DNA of 64,000 nt from Ceratothoa steindachneri (taxonomy: Eukaryota; Arthropoda; Malacostraca; Isopoda; Cymothoidae), in assembly GCA_963969495.1 (NCBI GenBank), contig OZ018323.1, positions 78,757,685 through 78,821,684 on the forward strand, in the 5' to 3' direction. Below are positions 58,364 to 64,000 of this stretch, piece by piece (within the stretch, counting starts at the first letter, position 1; each line of letters opens with the position of its first letter). The position numbers and the translations under genes were made by a program. The notes under the pieces were generated by a model, which had not been told where the DNA came from, searched no databases, and saw nothing but the letters and a program-made list of their open reading frames with translations.

Positions 58364-58430
58364 ACTGGATTCGAACCCGCGACCTCACGTGTGCAAGGCG
58401 CGGCGTTGACCACTGAGCCAAGATGGACTA
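58364..58430 (-). repeat. tRNA-derived sequence with intact Pol III boxes
   Basis: On the minus strand TGGCTCAGTGG fits the A box consensus and GGTTCGAATCC fits the B box. The anticodon-loop region contains CTTGCAC, as in tRNA-Ala(UGC). The 5' and 3' acceptor segments do not pair and the T stem has a mismatch, so a SINE head or tRNA pseudogene is more likely than a functional tRNA. Confidence 0.5.
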
Positions 58431-59437
58431 AAATGAAACGGATCCCGAACTTTCTTAAGAGCTCCAACCTCTGGCCATTAATTTGGCCAGAAGTTGCAAG
58501 AAGAAGTCGTATTATAAGTAAACTCAGCGACTTCAATTTGTCGGAACCTCTGGAATCGAATTCGCGAGACGCACCTCTATTTAAAGGCTCGTCGGCGCAT
58601 TCGTTTTATTGAGATGACGCATTGCATTCCTCATCTCCACTGTAGTTCTTCCTTTCTCGTTTGTACCCCCCCCCCTTTAATCAGATATCAGGTGAAATAT
58701 AGAAAACTTTTGTGCAACTGAATACACCTTTCACTACATTTTCATTTCACCAATTTCACTTATGTACTCAAACTTGATGGTGGAGTTATTTTCTTAGTTG
58801 CAAGTAAATAACAAGGACGCTTTCGCATTTGAAACCTTGAGCCTTGCCCACTCCCCATAGCTACTACCCGCATAATACTCGTATTCATTCCTACTCTTTT
58901 TCACTTTTTCATCCAATGCACTCACAGTAGGATTCACAATTCTTATTTCTCCCCTAATAGACCAATTCAAATCATTCAAACTCATCTTTGACATATTTCT
59001 AGTGGTTTAAAAATAAAAGTGGCCTACACTTCGATGATTTTTCCCCGCAAACGCGTCTTAAGGACTCCACTGTATTAATGGCCAGGCGTGTAAAGGCACC
59101 GGTACTATTCCTTATTCGATTTCTTAGCTTCAAATCGTAAGGGTCACTCAGTCTCGACACCTGCATAACTCACAAGTGAATTGAGACAGGTGTGGGTCCG
59201 CAACGATTGAGCACTGCATAATTTGTATTGGTCGATCTGTCTTTGGTAAAAGGTTCCCTTTATCTTGGTCCAAAAGAAAAGTTATTCCTTATATTAGTCC
59301 GAAAGTGGGGATGGATAGACGGAATGGGGTAATGGAAACGAACGAAGAATGCAACGTTTGCTGCGAAGACTCAGAAGGACGAATCATGATGTCTAAATGG
59401 GAGCATTCGAGGAACGAACACTCCCAAGGGTAATCGG

Positions 59438-60091
59438 GTGTGGGGTTGTCATTGTCTCGTTTGGCTGTGTCCTTTGTACGAAATTGTTCCTGTAGGTCAT
59501 GAATGCAATGACCCGGACTCAGCATTTTCGATGCAATTTGCTATTGTATATATTTTTTATGTCCTTGACCTCTTTTACGAGTTTTTATTTATCTATCGCC
59601 AACCTTCATCTGTTTCACCCCCGAGCAAACATGCCCACGTCATTTCTCACCTCTTTGCCGTTGCGCTTGAAAGTCGTGGGCGGAGGGGGTCCCCCCACGA
59701 CTTACAGGCGCAACGGAAAAGAGGATATATCATACAGAAAGTTTGTAAGGAGAAATGCGTAAAGAAAGTGTTAAAGATAGAGGAAGTAAAAATGTCGAAG
59801 ATATGTGTAGCTGCAGATCCTCGTGCAGGCATTGGGGCCGGGAGGCCAAACTGCGGGCGCTGGGTCAGGAAGGACACAAATTTCCAGATGTCACTTGACA
59901 TCCCCCTTGCGGGCTCAATCAAGTTAGAGAAACTGGTTAGCTCAGTCCCAAATGGGGTGCGCATAGTGGACACAGATCGAGTCGTTTTGGTGGAGATTTC
60001 TGGAAAATTTAAGGTTGTGGCCCACGATTGCTGGGCAAGTGGCGCATCTGAGAAGAGAGGTAGGATATATGTGGCCTTACCAACGAGTTAA
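59438..60091 (+). CDS. Unidentified open reading frame (possibly not a gene)
   Basis: A 217-codon open frame. The first part crosses the 59650-59724 hairpin and is unlikely to be native protein. From about 59790 the reading looks more protein-like: MSKICVAADPRAG, then GRWVRKDTNFQMSLDIPLAG, NGVRIVDTDRVVLVEISGKF, then CWASGASEKRGRIYVALPTS and a stop. I do not recognise the family. The stretch IEEVKM near 59780 resembles LEEVKM on the minus strand near 52250, so both may be relics of one repeat. It could also be an exon, as no element borders are visible. Confidence 0.25.
   Translation: MWGCHCLVWLCPLYEIVPVGHECNDPDSAFSMQFAIVYIFYVLDLFYEFLFIYRQPSSVSPPSKHAHVISHLFAVALESRGRRGSPHDLQAQRKRGYIIQKVCKEKCVKKVLKIEEVKMSKICVAADPRAGIGAGRPNCGRWVRKDTNFQMSLDIPLAGSIKLEKLVSSVPNGVRIVDTDRVVLVEISGKFKVVAHDCWASGASEKRGRIYVALPTS
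59650..59724. other. Long hairpin, 31-bp arms
   Basis: The left arm 59650-59680 and right arm 59694-59724 pair at 28 of 31 positions around a 13-base spacer; GC-rich bases at the stem top could extend pairing. The fold would be about 75 bases, the size of a pre-miRNA or a snap-back foldback repeat. No element borders were seen. Confidence 0.7.
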
Positions 60092-60534
60092 CCGAGGTCT
60101 TGCCAGAGAGCGATCGCCTCCCCTCCCTCATTCTCCCGGAGGAATGACCGAGGAAGGCATCCGAAGGTCAGACGGGTGAGAGAGTATTATTATTGCACAC
60201 GTTCCGAAATCCCCTTTTGGTGGTCCTGCACGTTTCTCGTTCACAATTTCAATCTGCGTTCCCATGGCGACGTTGGGAACTAATAAACGCTGCGCCCTCC
60301 GGCGCTGGGATTCTGAAGTTGGTGGTCCTTGTGCCATCCATGATTCCTTTAACGTTCTTTTTGTAATGTCCCCCCTCCCCCTTCTTGTTTCTTTACTGAA
60401 CACATTGGCCCCATTTAGGCAGGCTGTGTTAATTGAGTCAGTGGATGAGACCTGGATTGCGTGAAATTGAGGGGGCAGAGAGTGGTATTGGCTCACGCAG
60501 TCGGAGGATCGGAGTGACTCGGGTGATGAGGAGG

Positions 60535-60734
60535 NNNNNNNNNNNNNNNNNNNNNNNNNNNNNNNNNNNNNNNNNNNNNNNNNNNNNNNNNNNNNNNNNN
60601 NNNNNNNNNNNNNNNNNNNNNNNNNNNNNNNNNNNNNNNNNNNNNNNNNNNNNNNNNNNNNNNNNNNNNNNNNNNNNNNNNNNNNNNNNNNNNNNNNNNN
60701 NNNNNNNNNNNNNNNNNNNNNNNNNNNNNNNNNN
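60535..60734. other. Assembly gap, 200 N
   Basis: A run of 200 N. The round number suggests a placeholder of unknown true size, so translated X residues across it carry no information. Confidence 0.99.
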
Positions 60735-61769
60735 CTCGAATATCCCCCGTACTTAAAAGGGCCCCCCCGTCGCGTCTAGGGAGAGCAAGCGAAGGTCAGT
60801 GAGACCTATTTGACCTACGACACATAATCTAATGTAAGAGTCACCATACTCGCGAACAGAGTGATCAGTACGAGTTATTTTCCTAATAAATTAAAACAAG
60901 CAGACGACTATAGCGGGCATGGGCATTTACGGCCTTCCAACTCAATCCTGAGGCCATGAAACGCCACAAAATTTAGGCCAATGAATTAGCATATTTATAA
61001 ACGCTCTCACCATTGAGTCTAATTCTTATGGGAAATGATTACGAGTAGTGACGACACATTTGGCTATGACGTTATAGCCGCCCTCGACAACGTGGCGGAA
61101 AATAACAACAATATAGGTGTCTGCCTTCCCATTTGCACAGGAACACACTGATTAAAATTACTTTTATCCGATTTCCTGTTGGTGACGTAAAGCCAAAGTA
61201 TCCTGCATTTGTGGGATGGAAAGGAAAGTTTAACACGCACACCCTCTCCCTGACGCCTCAAGTACTCTGACTCCTTGGACTATGTATGTGCCTGTATACT
61301 TCACTTCCTCCCTAACGTCACTACTTCAATTAGGAACATCCTTTCGAATAAACCGGGCGGTTTGCCCGCGGGGATTTTATTTTTTATTCATTAAATCGAA
61401 AATGGATCCTCATGTGATTTCCGTCACGTCAACTCCGGTGTCTTCCCTCTGCCCCGGTTGTGGCCGTCGATTTTCTTGAGGAAATAGCGAATCGTCCGGT
61501 AAAGGAAAGGCGAATCCCTCCCTATCAGGATCCGATTTTTTTTTTTTTTTTTTGGGGGGGGGGGGTGTTATATGATTAACTTTGCGGTTGTAAAACAGGT
61601 GCTGTATTCGGCTAGGTTGTGTTGTGAGATGTCTGGGAAATGGAGAGGCAGCTGGAGTAAATGAGATATAGTTGCTAATCTGGTAAAAGTGGTGGTGATT
61701 CTGGTTGCAGGCATTTGAAAGTCGAATAGTTCCTGAGGACTGGAAGAGTTCAGTAATAGGGCCATTGTA

Positions 61770-63077
61770 AAGGGTCTTTCAACAAGGACGCTCGAGCTTT
61801 GTCAGGTGATAGTGGCCATGTTGTTAAAGCGACATCTGACAACCTCACTGTGAACTGCTCAGTAGTACTTGGAAAGTCACGATAGAAGCTTATAGCGTTG
61901 AACAGAGTGTGCAAATCATCAAATGTTATCAAAATCAATGCTCCGTTCGACAAACGTTCCGCGCATTACGTGATTTCTATCCTCGCCACAATCGTCTTGC
62001 CGAGTCCACTGTTCGACGCTTGGTGGCCAAATTCGAAGCAAAAGGGTCGATCAACAACCAGCCAACACCCGTACGTCGCCGAAACGCAAGGTCTGCTGAA
62101 AACATCGCTGCCGTAAATGAGAGTGTACGGGAAAATCCGAGGCAGTCGATTTCTCGTCGTTCACAAGAACTTGGCCTTTCTGCAACTTCAGTTTGGCGAA
62201 TTATGCGTAGTGACTTGGGTTTGCACCCGTACACAATCCATCTTACCTAGGAACTTAAGGTAAACGACCATAGACAACGCTGTGTGTTCGCTGATTGGGC
62301 TCTAGAGCAGTTGGAAGTTCCCCAAATTCCCCCCCCCCCCAATCATCTTCAGCGACGAGGCCCATTTTTGGATGAATGGATTTGTGAACAAGCAAAATTG
62401 TCGGATTTGGGACGAAAACAATCCATATAAGATACACCAGTACCAATTGCATCCCAACAAAGTCACTGTTTGGTAAAGATTTTCGTCTAACGGAATCATC
62501 GGTCTGTATTTTTTTTAGAACGAAGATGGGATTGCCATAACCGTCAACGGCGAGACCTACAGATCGATGATAAGCAACTTCTTGTGGCCTCAACTGGATT
62601 ATATGCCTGATATAGATACTGACGACATGTGGTTCCAACAGGACGGTGCTACGTGCCACACTGCACACTCCACGATAGACATTTTGCACCAGCGATTTCA
62701 GGGAAGGGTCATCTCGCGCGGCGGCGACGTCAACTGGCCACCGAGATCATGCGATTTAACGCCATTAGACTACTTTCCTTGGGGCTACCTTAAATCGCAG
62801 GTCTATACCAATAATCCGCAAACAGTTGATTTCCTCAAAGTCAACATAACAAACATCATCCAGCAAATTCAGCCAGATTCATGCGCTAAAGTCATCGAAA
62901 ATTGGGCCTCCCGAATACGTTCCCCAAGCGAAGCCGCGGCGACATTTGAACGACGTCATATTCCACACTTAATGCCATAAAATGTACTTTCAAATTTAAA
63001 TTAAATTTAGTGCATATTTCACACACAACTTGTTTTATTTACATTTAAAAATCGAGCGACCTTATTAAAAGACCCTA
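61770..63077 (+). mobile_element. Tc1/mariner superfamily element, DD41D (rosa-like)
   Basis: About 1.3 kb, with TA at 61768-61769 and 63078-63079. Terminal repeats of about 25 bases (left AAGGGTCTTTCAACAAGG, right end complementary with four or five changes including the first base) frame a transposase. Length and terminal repeats are close to complete. It sits in codons of the RT fragment described above. Spacing between the second and third catalytic Asp is 41 residues, the hallmark of the DD41D/rosa group. Confidence 0.82.
61890..62980 (+). pseudogene. DD41D transposase, broken
   Basis: The N-terminal HTH pair is clear (VQIIKCYQNQCSVRQTFRAL, STVRRLVAKFEAKGS, ISRRSQELGLSATSVWRIMR). A stop (TAG, about 62248) and a frameshift at the C run (62329-62340) follow. 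The catalytic core reads FSDEAHFWMNG (first Asp), WFQQDGATCHTA (second Asp) and CDLTPLDYFPWGYLK (third Asp), with 41 residues between the last two. The C-terminal frame 62567-62980 is open to the stop after HIPHLMP. All three acidic residues are present; the visible lesions are the stop and the C-run shift, plus a stop near 62475 and one near 62517. Confidence 0.82.
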
Positions 63078-63250
63078 TACAAGGAGGGTAAAGTGGAGAA
63101 AGGTGAATGGAAGAACTACAGGTGGATATGAGTGTTGTATGGAAAAGTTCTGATTGGGATATGTATAAGAAGGATAACAGGGATTGATAGTAGGGGATGT
63201 GAATGTGTGTTTAGAACGGGTAGGATGTGTGGAAGGGTATGGTAATGGGT

Positions 63251-64000
63251 GTATTTGCACTGAGAGAGTTGAAAACACAAAGGATAAACTGGGATTGTGT
63301 AAAAGTATGTTGTAAGGTAATGGTTTCGGGTGAAAAATGTTGGATTGATTGTTGTTGTTGGTGGTGGTGGCGGGGGGGGGGGGGTACAGCCAGGGTTGGC
63401 ACCCCCACGCTTTTAAGTGTCTACTAGAATGTATCGTGAATGATGGTAATACTACAGAGGAAGCAGATAGCGACCACAATTCATTTAAAACAGTAAATAT
63501 CCCCTTGCTTTCAATAATGGGATCCATAAAAAACTCTTCCCACGATCACCGCCATTTGAAAGTACCTGTGCTCGCCAGGACCGGATAACTTTATCCGGAG
63601 TCCCTCGCTCCTCCATTTTGGACACAGTTAAGGGAAGTTGGTCCCTAGAAAAAGGATGGCCGCTTGCTTCGAGACGGCCTGTGGCCAATGCTTGGTTACT
63701 ACTCCTGAATCGCTGTGGCCGCCTACTGACAGGTGGGCAGGTAGGGAGGGAGCTCGAAAGGGGCAAGGTTTGGATAGAGATTTCGAATTAGAGCAAGGCT
63801 GGGGAAACTCCACTCAATTTGACGGCCCCTTGGGGGGGGAGGGCTATTCATCGCAATTAAGGGCAGATGGGTGTTTTATGGACAAGTTTGGCCACTATTT
63901 TGGGGATGTGAAAATTAACGGAGGCTTCACGGTGGTCATTCTCGCTCGTGGAAGCGTGGATGTAATCTCGTTATTTGGGGTGGGTAGTTTAAGGTAGTGG
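63251..64000. other. Unassigned right edge of the window
   Basis: Contains a GT-rich stretch and a G run (63371-63384). The rest is unique sequence with a 119-codon open frame on the + strand (63638-63997) that I cannot assign; a continuation beyond the window cannot be excluded. Confidence 0.35.

Larger units (their letters stand above)
57291..61634. other. Downstream non-coding stretch with an assembly gap
   Basis: Holds a tRNA-like relic (58364-58430), a long hairpin (59650-59724), an unexplained open frame (59438-60091) and the 200-N gap. No known gene was recognised. Confidence 0.45.
61635..63250 (+). mobile_element. LINE reverse transcriptase fragment, interrupted by DD41D element
   Basis: Before the insertion the + strand reads AAGVNEI near 61650 and AFESRIVPEDWKSSVIGPL up to 61769. 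After it the frame resumes at 63078 with YKEGKVEKGEWKNYRW, then KVLIGI, RRITGIDSRG and FRTGR. This is the usual order of the RT fingers region (EDW, PLYKG, NYRGI, FR.GR). Removing the inserted element and one TA restores a continuous frame across PLYKEG. It has several stops and no catalytic box, and no flanking domains were recognised. Clade not determined. Confidence 0.6.

Noticed and set aside
58364..58430. Functional tRNA-Ala gene on the minus strand
   Set aside because: A and B boxes are good, but acceptor arms do not pair and the T stem is mismatched. Listed as a tRNA-derived repeat instead.
60433..60756. 107-codon frame with a run of X
   Set aside because: It crosses the 200-N assembly gap, so continuity is not known.

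Overview
The window is animal nuclear DNA, most likely from an arthropod. Two short exons with canonical GT-AG borders together encode part of the N-terminal region of DOT1L/grappa, the histone H3K79 methyltransferase. Almost everything else is intronic sequence full of decayed transposable elements and long (TA)n microsatellites. No prokaryotic feature is present, and most of the longer open frames belong to retrotransposons or are microsatellite artefacts.

Layout. 1-8684 is upstream non-coding sequence (probably intron) with three (TA)n tracts at 3.2-4.5 kb, a fourth at 5.9 kb, and a perfect 64-bp inverted repeat (3582-3645 / 4353-4416). 8685-8759 is a DOT1L exon. 8760-47911 is one intron of about 39 kb, and 47912-47975 is the next DOT1L exon. 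The two exons join in phase through a split serine codon. 47976-64000 is downstream intron or flank, containing a decayed LINE split by a mariner (54.7-57.3 kb), tRNA-derived sequence, a 200-bp assembly gap (60535-60734), and a DD41D (rosa-like) Tc1/mariner element inserted into a relic reverse transcriptase (61.6-63.3 kb).

The 39-kb intron is dominated by one I-clade-like LINE family, called I-a here. Copies A, B, D, C, F, E and G lie in the intron and a tail fragment H lies beyond the second exon. All are on the + strand, the same strand as the host gene. Copy D (about 18346-24651) is nearly complete: ORF1 has three CCHC knuckles, and ORF2 has endonuclease, reverse transcriptase (YVDD), RNase H with all four acidic residues, and a C-terminal Cys/His finger. 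Its ORF2 is broken by one apparent 1-nt deletion. The 3' UTR carries a two-hairpin module that recurs in other copies with compensatory changes.

A second I-like family (I-b, 29993-37490) sits inside a minus-strand RTE-type LINE, flanked by a near-identical 12-bp repeat. I-b was in turn hit by a 5'-truncated I-a copy (10-bp target-site duplication, inside its RNase H codons) and by an internally deleted mariner. Copy A contains a CR1-like LINE, which itself contains a mariner fragment. The nesting gives a relative order of insertion. Element families were assigned from motifs read by eye; no database search was possible.
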